A stretch of 64,000 bases of DNA from Ichthyophis bannanicus (lineage: Eukaryota; Chordata; Amphibia; Gymnophiona; Ichthyophiidae). Below, one piece after another: positions 33,365-43,037 of the stretch; position 1 is the first letter of the stretch; each line of letters begins with the position of its first letter. A model generated the notes under the pieces. That model did not search any database. It saw only the letters and a list, made by a program, of their open reading frames with translations, and was not told where the DNA came from. The position numbers were made by a program, and so were the translations under genes. The stretch is taken from positions 1,305,565,519 to 1,305,629,518 of the forward strand of contig CM066033.1 in the NCBI GenBank assembly GCA_033557465.1. Reading direction: 5' to 3'.

Positions 33365-34456
33365 GTGGCACCCAAATACCCAGTCTCTTCATCTCAGGGC
33401 CTGGTTGCTGAAGGCCTAGACCTTCAAGATTTGCATCTTTCTCAGCAGGTGAAGGATATCCTTCATGCTTCCAGAAAGCCTTCCACTAGACGTTCCTATG
33501 CTTTTAAATGGAAAAGGTTTATCATTTGGTGTGCAGAGAAGGGTCTTAACCCTCTTGCAATACCTCTGAATTCTTTACTAGAGTATTTACTGCATTTATC
33601 CCATGCAGGCCTTAAAACGAATTCAGTAAGAGTTCATTTGAGTGCTATTGCAGCATCCCTTAAGCCTCTAAATGGACATCCTATTTCCTCTCATCCTCTT
33701 ATTGCAAGATTCATGAGAGGCCTTCTTTTAACTAAACCTCTCATTAGACCACCTCCAGTGGCATGGGATTTGAATTTGGTTCTTCGCCAGCTCATGAAGC
33801 CACCCTTTGAACCCTTAGCCACTTCCTTCTTGAAATTCCTTTCCTGGAAGGTTATTTTTCTCATTGCAGTCACCTCAGCTCGCCGTATCAGTGAGCTGCA
33901 AGCCTTGGTGGCTAATCCTCCTTATACAAGGTTCCATCATGACAAGGTAGTCCTCAGGACTAATCCACACTTTATGCATAAAGTGGTCTCACCTTTTCAT
34001 CTGAACCAGGTGGTGTATTTACCTGTCTTTTTTCCAGGACCTCATGCATCAAGTGCAGAGAGGAATCTTCATACCCTGGATTGTAAGAGAGCACTTGCTT
34101 TTTACTTACAAAGGACACAGCAACATAGAAAGTCCTCTCAACTATTTGCTGCTTTTGATCCCTCTCATTTAGGACTTCCAGTCTCTAAGAGAACTCTGTC
34201 CAGTTGGATTGCTCAGTGTATTTCCTTCGCCTACCAGAGTAAGAACCTTTCTCTGGAGGGCCATGTCACAGCTCACAATGTGAGGGCCATGGCAGCCTCT
34301 ATGGCTCATCTAAACTCTGTGTCCATCGACCATATCTGTCGAGCGTCCACCTGGGCCTCGGTTCATACCTTTACAGCCCATTACTGCTTGGACAAGGACT
34401 CCCGCTGGGATGCCTTGTTTGGTCAGGCTGTTCTCAAACACCTGTTCCATACCTAA
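33365..34456 (+). CDS. DIRS tyrosine recombinase, open
   Basis: The open frame has 363 codons from a TTG; there is no clear ATG, and the true frame probably starts upstream, overlapping RNase H. The core-binding domain includes ILHASRKPSTRRSYAFKW. Catalytic residues visible: Arg in TSARRISELQAL (about residue 170), HNVR (about 300), Trp in STWASVHTF, and Tyr in TAHYCLD (about 340). The set R-H-R-W-Y is complete. The enzyme would join circular element DNA to a target. One upstream stop at 33350-33352 separates it from the extended frame. It is the best-preserved gene of copy B. Confidence 0.9.
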   Translation: MAPKYPVSSSQGLVAEGLDLQDLHLSQQVKDILHASRKPSTRRSYAFKWKRFIIWCAEKGLNPLAIPLNSLLEYLLHLSHAGLKTNSVRVHLSAIAASLKPLNGHPISSHPLIARFMRGLLLTKPLIRPPPVAWDLNLVLRQLMKPPFEPLATSFLKFLSWKVIFLIAVTSARRISELQALVANPPYTRFHHDKVVLRTNPHFMHKVVSPFHLNQVVYLPVFFPGPHASSAERNLHTLDCKRALAFYLQRTQQHRKSSQLFAAFDPSHLGLPVSKRTLSSWIAQCISFAYQSKNLSLEGHVTAHNVRAMAASMAHLNSVSIDHICRASTWASVHTFTAHYCLDKDSRWDALFGQAVLKHLFHT

Positions 34457-34571
34457 TCAACTCCTACCCCCCCATCCCTGGTTGGATGCCCGAGATCCAT
34501 GGGGGGAGGTAGAGCCCTTCTCAGGGACTCACAACCTTGGAGATCTCCCTGGCATCTCTAGCTGGGGAGTC

Positions 34572-34670
34572 CCCATATGTGAAGACTCATTCCTGCTTGT
34601 TCCTGGAGATAGCACAGTTACTTACCTGTAACAGGTGATCTCTGGGAACAGCAGGAATAAGTCTTCACAA
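34572..34670. repeat. Internal complementary region of DIRS copy B
   Basis: 34572-34610 is complementary to the left end (27000-27040), and 34611-34670 to the right end (34874-34933). The halves abut at ggagat/agcac. The structure predicts both termini exactly. Confidence 0.9.
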
Positions 34671-34746
34671 CCCACCCACCTCCCCTAGGAGTTGTATCTC
34701 TCTATCTTTCCTTTCCTCTCTCTCTCTTTGTCTCAGTTTAAAAATC

Positions 34747-34933
34747 AAACTGGAGAGAGGCGGTTAGGAAAGGCGGGAAGGCAGCCCGCAGGCGCTGTGG
34801 GATGGTCCCAAAAGCTTTCTTTCTGGACGCTGGGGAGCGTTCCCGCGCAGGCTCAGTCGGTACCGACGATACCCATATGTGAAGACTTATTCCTGCTGTT
34901 CCCAGAGATCACCTGTTACAGGTAAGTAACTGT
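34747..34933. repeat. Right inverted terminal repeat of DIRS copy B
   Basis: It is complementary to the left repeat at 27000-27163 (actggagagaggcggttagg against its mirror). Its last about 60 bases are also complementary to the internal region at 34611-34670. Confidence 0.9.
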
Positions 34934-35091
34934 ACTTTCTTCTCCTGGTCTACTTCATAATTTGCTACCCTCGCCCTCTATGGACCTTCACTTCCATCCC
35001 ACTCTTTCCATCGTCCACTATTCACCATTGCTCAAGTCCTCACTGTCGACAGAGCCTTCACCGACATAGGTATTCACAGCTTCGCTGAATA

Positions 35092-35740
35092 GAGGCTGGG
35101 CAAAGAGGGCAAAGTTCCCACAAGAATGCTCATGTAACCCCTCTTCTGAAGTCACTTCACTGGCTCCCAATCCATTTCCACATCCAGTTCAAACTTCTCC
35201 TTGCCTACAAGTGCATTACCATGTTCTCTGTAAACCGCCCCTGATCTCTGGAAAGGACGGTATAGAAAAGCGCACAAATAAATAAAATAAATAAATTCTG
35301 TGGCTCCTCACTACCTTTCCTCTCTTATCTCACTCTACACTTCTCCTCGGGAACTCTGCTCCTCTGGCAGATCCCTTTAATCTGTGCCCTTCTCTGCAGC
35401 TGCCAATTCCGTACTTCGTCCATTCCACTTTGCTTCTCTGTTTGCCTGGAACACTATCTGTCGGTGTGTCAGGCTCCTTCTCTGGCCCTATTCAACTCCA
35501 AGCTGAAGACCCACCTCTTTGAGGCTGTTTTTGGATCCTGATGTTCCTCATTCTCTTGTCTACTACTTAGGTGTATCTTGCCATACTCTAGTACCCAGTT
35601 TTGCGATAGTTTTTCATCTTGATTAGATTGTAAGCTCTGATGAGCAGGGACTGTCTTACATCTATATGTACAGTTCCACATACACCTTGTAGCGCTATAC
35701 AAATGATTACTAGTAGTAATAATAATGTTTGCCGTCCCTT
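35092..35740 (+). mobile_element. L2-like LINE, copy 3, 3' end only
   Basis: It matches copy 4 at 55790-56590: ttcacatccagttcaaac-type sequence, caagctgaagacccacctct, the tagattgtaagctctgatga and agcagggactgtc tail, cttgtagcgctatacaaatg, and an imperfect (tag)n end. It is interrupted at 35219-35297. Confidence 0.8.
35219..35297 (+). mobile_element. Hairpin-tail insertion inside L2 copy 3
   Basis: About 75 bases: ctgtaaaccgcccctgatct, then ggacggtatagaaaagcgc and aaataaataaa. It is only the 3' terminal hairpin and tail of the LINE/SINE group, a very short truncated insertion. Confidence 0.75.
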
Positions 35741-35834
35741 GCAGCTGGCTATGCCGAGTAGTGCTCCTGTTGCCCTGGTTTCTCATCCCCTTTACAGTAT
35801 TAAAAGGGAATTGGATTTATCTCATACCTTTCTC

Positions 35835-36005
35835 AGAGTTACATTCAGGTGCAGTAGGCATGTTCCTATCTCTAGAGGGCTTACAATCTAAGTTTATACA
35901 CGAGGCAATGGATGGTTAAGGGACTTGCCCAAGATCACAAATAACAGCAGTGGGATATGATCCAGGCTTCCTGAGCTCTATCGGCTGCTCTAGCCTTTAA
36001 GCTAC
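35835..36005 (-). mobile_element. Decayed SINE, antisense
   Basis: Phrases gggcttacaatctaagttta, gaggcaatggatggttaagg and gacttgcccaagatcacaa recur in the antisense SINEs at 53676 and 55971. The tRNA part is poorly preserved. Confidence 0.6.
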
Positions 36006-38144
36006 TCTTTTACTTAGTGACTCCATGTTAACTTTTTCCATTCTTTAGGCTAAGTACCCTAAAGTGAGCCTTGCATTCTATCCATGCAGGCTTCTCATAC
36101 AAAAGTCATGTTTTGTTTTGGTCAAGTTCTTACAGAAAATGCTTGTAATCAAAGAAATTTAACATGATTGTTCATATTGTACACCACCTCAATCATGCTT
36201 TGCTATGTGTTGGGCGGGGGGGAGAGGGGGGGAACGACACGTAAGACCAGAGTAGATGTTCTAAAATGTCTGCAGATAAGTTGGGTTTTCGTAAAGGAAA
36301 AGCATTGACCTGTATTGAAATAGCAAGCCTGGGTTCTGGTAGTTAAGTTACCCAGCAGGGGTATCTGGCTGAGGAGGTCAAATTTCATAGACTGACATTT
36401 TATCTCAGGAAAATTTGCCACATAATTTTCCTCCCACCCAACCTCTTTAAGACGCGCCCCCAAGGATGGATTTTCTTAGTCTTCCTAAGACACACAGTCA
36501 GTTGCCGTGATTTTAGTGGAAAGCACACATTTCTTGTTTTTGATATAGCAGCTCCATATTAAACCCAATAATCAAAATGACTTCTATTCAGCGCAATAGC
36601 GGTGGTGCCTTGTCAGGAAAACAGTTTGGAGCCTTAGAGCTTTCCCCATTTGTCTTCAGCGATCTGCTATGGAAAAAGAATTGATTCAAATGAGAAAATA
36701 ATTAGTTTCAATAAAACAAACCTCCCACAAGTTACAATGTAAAAACAATCCACTATCGCACCCACAAAGAATCAAATAACCCAGAAATAAATGGATCATA
36801 ATGGCTTCTGGCAGGTTACGACCCGTAACACAGACACCCACTTCACTGAGAGATACCCCTTCATAATGTCTTCTCTGCCTTGGTAAATGAGGATGCCTTA
36901 TTAATGGAAACTGAAGTATCCTTAGACAAGAAAGACAACACCCTGTGTACTAGAAATGCCCCAGGCCCTGACAAATCTCAAAACAGAAAACTATTACTAC
37001 CAGGAGCATTAACTTGGGAACACAGTTCCAGGGTCAGAATGTGGTCAAATGCCTCCCATGATATTCAGTTAGTAGGAATACAAAGCAGATTGTTAGTGAA
37101 GTCAGAGGGGAAAGTAAGGATTCTAAAACTGATGATATGTCAATACTAGTGTTCTCAGAGGTTCTATCCCTTCATGATAAGGGGAAAGAGAGGCTTACAA
37201 CTAGCTTTAATACCTGGTTCCAAACCTGGTATAAACATGAAGACTTTAGATATATAGGCAACTGGGGCAATAGATGAAACTGTAATGATGGTCCACATCT
37301 TTTTGTGACCGCTTCAAAAACAAAAAGTGTACATCACCCCCAAAAATATTCAGTATAAAAAATGAACAAAGTGGAAAATAAATCGCAGCACAATACAATA
37401 TTCAAAATTTCTGAAAAGCACCAATATTTTAATTTTTAAGTTATGCGAGAGGTGTCATCTTTAAATGAGCATGAGAGGCACTTATTCCAATACTGCTGTA
37501 TCAAAATGACAAGAGTAATAGCCAACACACACATCAAAAAGATAACATTCCATGTCAGTTTGCTCACCTCTTACAGATCAACCCGATCTTACTCCATGGT
37601 GGTTTCACATACTCACGTTTTAAATACTGATGAGTCAGTAGCAACCAACCAATTAAACTTCACTGAAAAACAAGCAAACCACTTTCATTGTTTAACCCAT
37701 GTCGAGTTAAAGACTGCAACTTAAAAATCTACCATTGTTCTCAGTGAATTCATTTTAAACCAAAATCGCCATCATAAGGTGATCTAGTAAGTACTTCAAG
37801 AGCTAAGGTTTTATTTATAAAAAATATATATATTTTTGGTGAAGGCGTTTATTCACTGGCTTTTCATATGAGGTAAACGGTTACATCATTTTGTGGTAGG
37901 AAGAAGATCTATATGAAAAGTTCAGACAATATGTAGGCAGGTATTTAAACTAGAGAAAGGAAGATAGAAAAGAAGTTCAGAATGTTGCTCCCAGCAAAAG
38001 CATTACAGTAATGTGAGAATAGAAACAGACATCTTAACTCATGCATTAATAAGAGGAGAAGCAGAGTCTGGAATGAAGCCCATGCAGAATAGAAGCAGTC
38101 AACTGAAACCTCCTGGAAGTCTGTGAGCACGGATGCTCACACTC
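36006..38144. other. Unassigned region
   Basis: No recognisable gene, tRNA or named repeat on either strand. Contains short AT-rich runs (near 37818). Frames at 36880 and 37443 have no family resemblance. Confidence 0.45.
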
Positions 38145-38830
38145 TAGGCAACAGAGTTTCCTGACCTGGAAGCCCCAATGTGGAAATGGATTTGGACATT
38201 GTGACCATTACAGAAGTATGATTTAATGATTCTCATGAATGGGATATCGCCACACCTGGATATAATTTATTAGGGAGGGATAGAGAGGGCTGAAAAGGAG
38301 GAGCAGCAGCCTTCTATGTCAAAAATGTATTAAAGTGAATGAAATGCGGGGACTTGAGAAAAATATGGGAAGAGTAGATGGCACTGACATACACCTGGAG
38401 TAGTTTACAGACCTCCAACTCAGATGGAGGAAACAGACTTAATCAATGGTATTTCAAAGGAGGTAAAGAAGGCAGAAGTGATGATACTGGGTGGCTTTAA
38501 TCTACTAAATGTGGATTGGAAAGAAGTAGAAAGATTGTGGATGTGCACTACAAGAGGCTTTGCTCAAACAGCTGGTGATGGAACCCACCAAGGAAGGGTC
38601 AAAGCTAAATCTAATACTTACCAATGGAGGCAATACATGTAATTTCTGGGTGGTGCCCATGTGAGCAGCAGTGATCACCATACGATATGCTTTGATGTAA
38701 AAACCAAGGCAGACTCCAATCACAGAAAACTCAAAAGTCCTAAATTTCAGAAATGATGACTTCAGTAAAATGGGAAAGTACCTGAAGGAGTATCTAGTGA
38801 CTATTCTGTAAATTTGTAAAATGTGCTGTA
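38145..38830 (+). pseudogene. CR1-like endonuclease remnant
   Basis: Broken plus-strand frames read VTITEV, a PGYNLLGRDREG-like run and KKGGAAAFYVK-like residues, followed by a pieced-out YRPPTQ-like and LGGFNL region. This order matches the start of CR1-type ORF2 endonucleases. Many stops and indels. DIRS copy E lies 90 bases downstream. Confidence 0.65.
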
Positions 38831-38917
38831 AATAGTTTCTCACCCAAGTTCTCGCCCAAGTTTATTTACCCTGTTCATTGTAAAACACAATGTGCTTTTG
38901 TTACATTGTAATATTAT

Positions 38918-39077
38918 TTCTTCAGGACCAAGCAGGAAGTCAGTCCTCACATATGGGTGACGTCGGCGCCGACGGAGCCCTCGCGGAGCAATTTTCCCCA
39001 GCTTTCAAAGAAAGCCTTTGGGAATTGCAGCGCGCATGCGCGGTCCCCTTCCCGCCCAAGGGTGCCATCTTAGCCAG
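38918..39077. repeat. Left inverted terminal repeat of DIRS copy E
   Basis: Complementary to 44393-44583. Carries gacgtcggcgccgacgg and gcgcgcatgcgcgg palindromic cores. Starts near ttcttcaggaccaagcagg. Confidence 0.92.
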
Positions 39078-39321
39078 TCTTCTTTTTTCCGCGGAGCCCT
39101 TCAGACGTGCCCGTCTTGTCCCCGCTGAAAAAGTTGATTTTTTCGTGTTTAATCTCTTTTTTCTCTATCGGTTCGACGCCGGTCCTTTTCCTGCCCGGAC
39201 TCGCGACGCCGTTGCGAGTCCTTCTGTTATTTTTCGGTTTTTCTGATTTTCTGTCAGTTTCGTTTTCGGTTTTTCACTGGCAGCCCGGTCCTTTGACCTT
39301 GCAGGGGCCCTTTTTCCCCCG

Positions 39322-40840
39322 GTGGCTGCCAGTGGTTTCAAGCGGTGTGTTCAGTGTGACAGAAATATGTCACTCACTGACACACATGATAATTGCCTCC
39401 GCTGCCTTGGCCCGGATCACGAGGAACTGATCTGTGGGGCCTGCAGCAAGATGTCCTCCAAAGCGTTAAGGAGTCGGCGGCATCAGCGGGAACGAATCTT
39501 CGCTGACCCCGGCCGTATCCGGACCTCGTCGGAGGCCTCGGCGTCCAGAGGTTCCAGCTCTGACCATCGCCGGAGTTCCTCCGACAGGGGTTCTCCCTCC
39601 GGGGACCATCGTCGGAAGGTGAAACCTGCGAGGGCGGCATCGGTGGACGCTCCTGGTTCCGCGAGGGCCAGGTCGCATAGCCCCGATAGCCGTCCCGGGT
39701 CTTTGGAGAAGGAGCATCTGCCGAAGCGACCTCGTCTGGAGTCGGAGTTGCCTGCTCGGGTAAGTCCTGTAGTCCTCCTGGACTCGCCTCAGAGGGGTCC
39801 GACGTCAGGCCCGACGCCGTCGGGGCCCGAGTCGGGGGCTGCTGGGTCACCTGAGGTCGGACTCAGGTTGACGGCCTTGGAGAGCAGACTCTCTGCCTTC
39901 ATGGACCAGCAGCGGGCACTGATCGCTAGCCTCGCTGGCGCCTCTGCCCCGACCGCCGGGACGTCGACGTCTAAGTCTAAGTCGACCCCGGAGACCGAGC
40001 CGATCCTCGAGTCCATGCGGGCTCGAGTCGATCCTCGGTTGAGGTCACCCTCGGCCTCCCGTTCGGGACCGAGGTCGTCGACGCCAACTCCCTCGGCGTC
40101 GGGGCGGCCGACGCCTCCGCCCGCCTGGACCGACCCCACCGATTCCTCCTCGGAGTCGGCCTGGGAGTCTGAAGAGGAAGAGTCACCTGATTCCTTTCGG
40201 ACTCGGTGTGTCCCCTCGGACTCGCCTGAGTCCGAACCTCGGAAACAGTCCCCTCCGGAGGACGCCCGGTTCTCGGATTTCGTCAGGGATATGGCCAAGG
40301 CTTTGGCCTTCCCTGCGGATCCCGAGGAGGAGCCCTGAGCCGAAGAGCTCGATGCCCTTCAGTACGACTCTCCCGCCAGGGAGCACTTTACTGTACCGGT
40401 TCCTCCCATGCTGGAACGACTACTCTTCCGCATGTGGGAGAGTCCGGCATCGTCGCCGGTGTTAAGCAAGCGGGTCGATTCCATTTATCGAGTCCGCAAG
40501 AGCCCTGGCTTCCAAAAAGCACAGCTACCGCACCATTCCATGGTGGTGGAATCGGCAATGCATAGGCTTAAGAGCCAGAAGATGCACTCCTCGGTGCCTC
40601 CTGGCAGGGAGGCCCGCAACCTGGATGGCCTAGGTAAGAAGTGTTTCCAGGGCTCTATGCTTGCTTGTCGGGTCCAGACCTACCAGCTCTACATGGGCAT
40701 GTATCTCAGAGACCTGGCTAAAGAGATAGCCGGATTCTCCGCTGGGCTGTCCGAGGAACCTTTGCGGAGGTTCCTAGCCTTGACAACTGGTATTCGGGGT
40801 GCAGGACAAGTTGGTCGATGTCCCCTGCCGAGGTGAGAAC
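39322..40840 (+). pseudogene. DIRS gag, family 2
   Basis: The frame begins at GTG (39322), where copy C has ATG (VAASGFKRC), so the initiator appears mutated. The zinc-like module has CVQC, HDNCLRCLGPDH and CGAC. A long Ser/Pro/Arg/Glu-rich middle follows (about residues 50-300), then DFVRDMAKALAFPADPEEEP and an in-frame TGA at 40336-40338. The same frame reopens through MLERLLFRMWE, LPHHSMVVESAMHRLK and YQLYMGMYLRDLAKEI. A deletion of more than 120 bases at about 40795 removes the segment that copy C has at 11660-11785. The rest (DKLVDVPCRGENLFGK) is fused to RT downstream. Confidence 0.87.
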
Positions 40841-41124
40841 CTCTTTGGCAAGCCCATGGCTGAAAAGGCTGCCCAAATCGAGACGGAGACTCTCACCAGA
40901 ACTAGGCTTTCTAGGAAGACCTCCGCCCCTTCCCAGAAGAAGAAGGGCTCGGGAAAGAAGTCCTTTTACCCGAGAAAGGCGGCTGCCTATAAACACTACC
41001 CTCAATATCAGGCCTCCGCGGCTCCCCAACAGGGTCAGCAGGCCAAGGGACGGGGTAACGGTCCCGTAGGCAGCAAGCCCCCAAGCCTGCACCACCGGCC
41101 CCTGCTCAGCAGGGTGGGGGTTTT

Positions 41125-43037
41125 TGACTTCATCAGCATAGCCTCTCCCCCTCAGCTGGTTCCTCCCAGCACAGGAGGCCGGCTGGTTCACTTTGCCCAC
41201 AGGTGGTCCAACATCACCTCAGATGCCTGGGTGCTTCAAGTGGTGAGAGAAGGCTATCTTCTCCACTTCCACCAGATCCCTCCCTCCTATTTCCCGGGAG
41301 AACCTCCACGACTCCCTCTGCACAGGGACTTACTCCTTCAGGAGTTAGCAAGTCTTCTTCAGGAACAGGCTGTGGAACCGGTGCCCCACCACCTGCGGGG
41401 TCAAGGCTTCTATTCCAGGTATTTCCTAATACCAAAAAGAACGGGAGGCCTCAGACCCATCCTGGACTTGCGCAACCTCAACAAGTTCCTCGTCAGGGAG
41501 AAGTTCAAGATGCTTACCCTTGGAATCCTTCTGCCCTACCTCCAGCAGGGAGATTGGCTATGCTCCTTGGATCTAAAGGATGCCTACACGCACATCCTCA
41601 TCCACCCAAGCCACCGCCAATACCTAAGGTTTGTGGTGGCAGGAAATCATTACCAGTACAGAGTACTGCCCTTTGGCCTATCCTCCGCACCATGAGTCTT
41701 CACAAAATGTCTCGCGGTGGTGGCGGCTTATCTCCGGCTTCACGGCCTCTGTCTTTCCGTACCTAGACGACTGGCTCATCAGAGCATCGTCCTCTCCAGA
41801 AGTCACAAAAGCCACACACCGCACTGTGACTCTTCTGCAATACTTGGGCTTTGTCATAAACTTCGCAAAGTCCACTTTGCTCCCCTCACAAGATCTCGAG
41901 TTCATCGGCGCAAGATTGCACACTCTTCAGGCACGAGCTTTCCTGCCTCTCGACAGGGCTCAACGGCTCATGGACCTAGCCGGCCGTTTTCGCAGCCAGT
42001 CCCTGGTCTCCGCCAGGCGCTTCCTGAGACTACTCGGCCATATGGCTTCCACCGTCCACGTGACCCCCAATGCCCGCCTGAATATGCGGCCTGCTCAGTG
42101 GTGCCTTCGCAAGCAGTGGCAACAGGCCTCGGGTGGCCTAGCCGACTTAGTGCGCATCTCCGGCCCGCTGGCCTCTTCTCTACAGTGGTGGCTTCATCGG
42201 CTGAACCTGGTGCTCAGAATGCCTTTTCAGTCTCCTCCGCCGGCTCAAGTACTGACAACCGATGCTTCTCTCCTAGGATGGGGAGCGCATTGCCAAGGGG
42301 CATGTACTCAAGGTCTCTGGACCACGTGGGAGTCTGCGCAGCAGATCAACTTCCTGGAGCTCAGAGCAATCCGTCTGGCTCTCAAGGCTTTCTCCCACCT
42401 GACTTCTCACCAGTCCGTCCTTGTCCAGACGGACAATCAAGTTGCCATGTTCTACGTGAACAAACAGGGAGGCACGGGCTCCTTCCTTCTCTGTTGGGAA
42501 GCACAGAAGCTCTGTTCTTGGGCCGTCAGCCACGGCATTCTTCTCAAGGCAGTTTATCTCCCAGGCCAAGAGAATTGCCTGGCGGACAAACTCAGCAGAA
42601 TCCTCCAGCTGCACGAGTGGCGCCTGGATCCCTTGGTAGTTCAGAAACTTTTTCTGAAGTGGGGCCTCCCCACGATGGATCTCTTTGCCAGTCCTCTCAA
42701 CCGGCAACTTCCTCGCTTCTGCTCTCGGCAGCCGCATCCCCTTCGAGTAGCGGCGGATGCTTTTCTGCTCTCATGGTCGAAAAGCCTTCTGTATGCCTTT
42801 CCTCCCATACCGCTAGTCTCCCGAACTCTTTTCAAGGTTCTCCGAGACAAAGCTTCCATGATCCTGATAGCTCCTCGCTGGCCCAGACAGCCGTGGTTTC
42901 CACTCCTGCTGCAATTAGCGGTGGAGGATCCGTTCCCTCTGGGGTTTCAACCAGATCTCCTAACACAGGATCAGGGGTCCCTGCTACACCCCAACCTCAG
43001 ATCTCTACATCTGATGGCCTGGCTGCTGAAAGGGTAG
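41125..43037 (+). pseudogene. DIRS reverse transcriptase-RNase H, family 2
   Basis: Motifs: PKRTGGLRPILDLRNLNKF, WLCSLDLKDAYTHILIHP, YRVLPFGLSSAP then TGA at 41693-41695 where copies A-C have Arg. After a frameshift the palm continues with catalytic VFPYLDDWLIRAS (about 41755-41790). RNase H: LTTDASLLGWGAH, FLELRAIRLAL, QTDNQVAMFYVNKQGG, CLADKLSR. The post-RNase H block includes LFASPLNRQLPRFCS and APRWPRQPWFPLLL. From 41631 to 43037 the frame is uninterrupted. Two lesions separate it from a full enzyme. Confidence 0.9.

Larger units (their letters stand above)
27000..34933 (+). mobile_element. DIRS retrotransposon copy B (family 1), complete but interrupted
   Basis: Both termini are present: left repeat from 27000, right repeat to about 34933, and the internal complementary region at 34572-34670. 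Removing the Penelope-like insert (about 2.26 kb) leaves a 5.7-kb element, like copy E. Coding order is gag, RT-RNase H, recombinase. Gag and RT are frameshifted; the recombinase is open. Confidence 0.93.

Noticed and set aside
36880..37149. 89-codon frame
   Set aside because: No family resemblance, no neighbouring signals, length compatible with chance.
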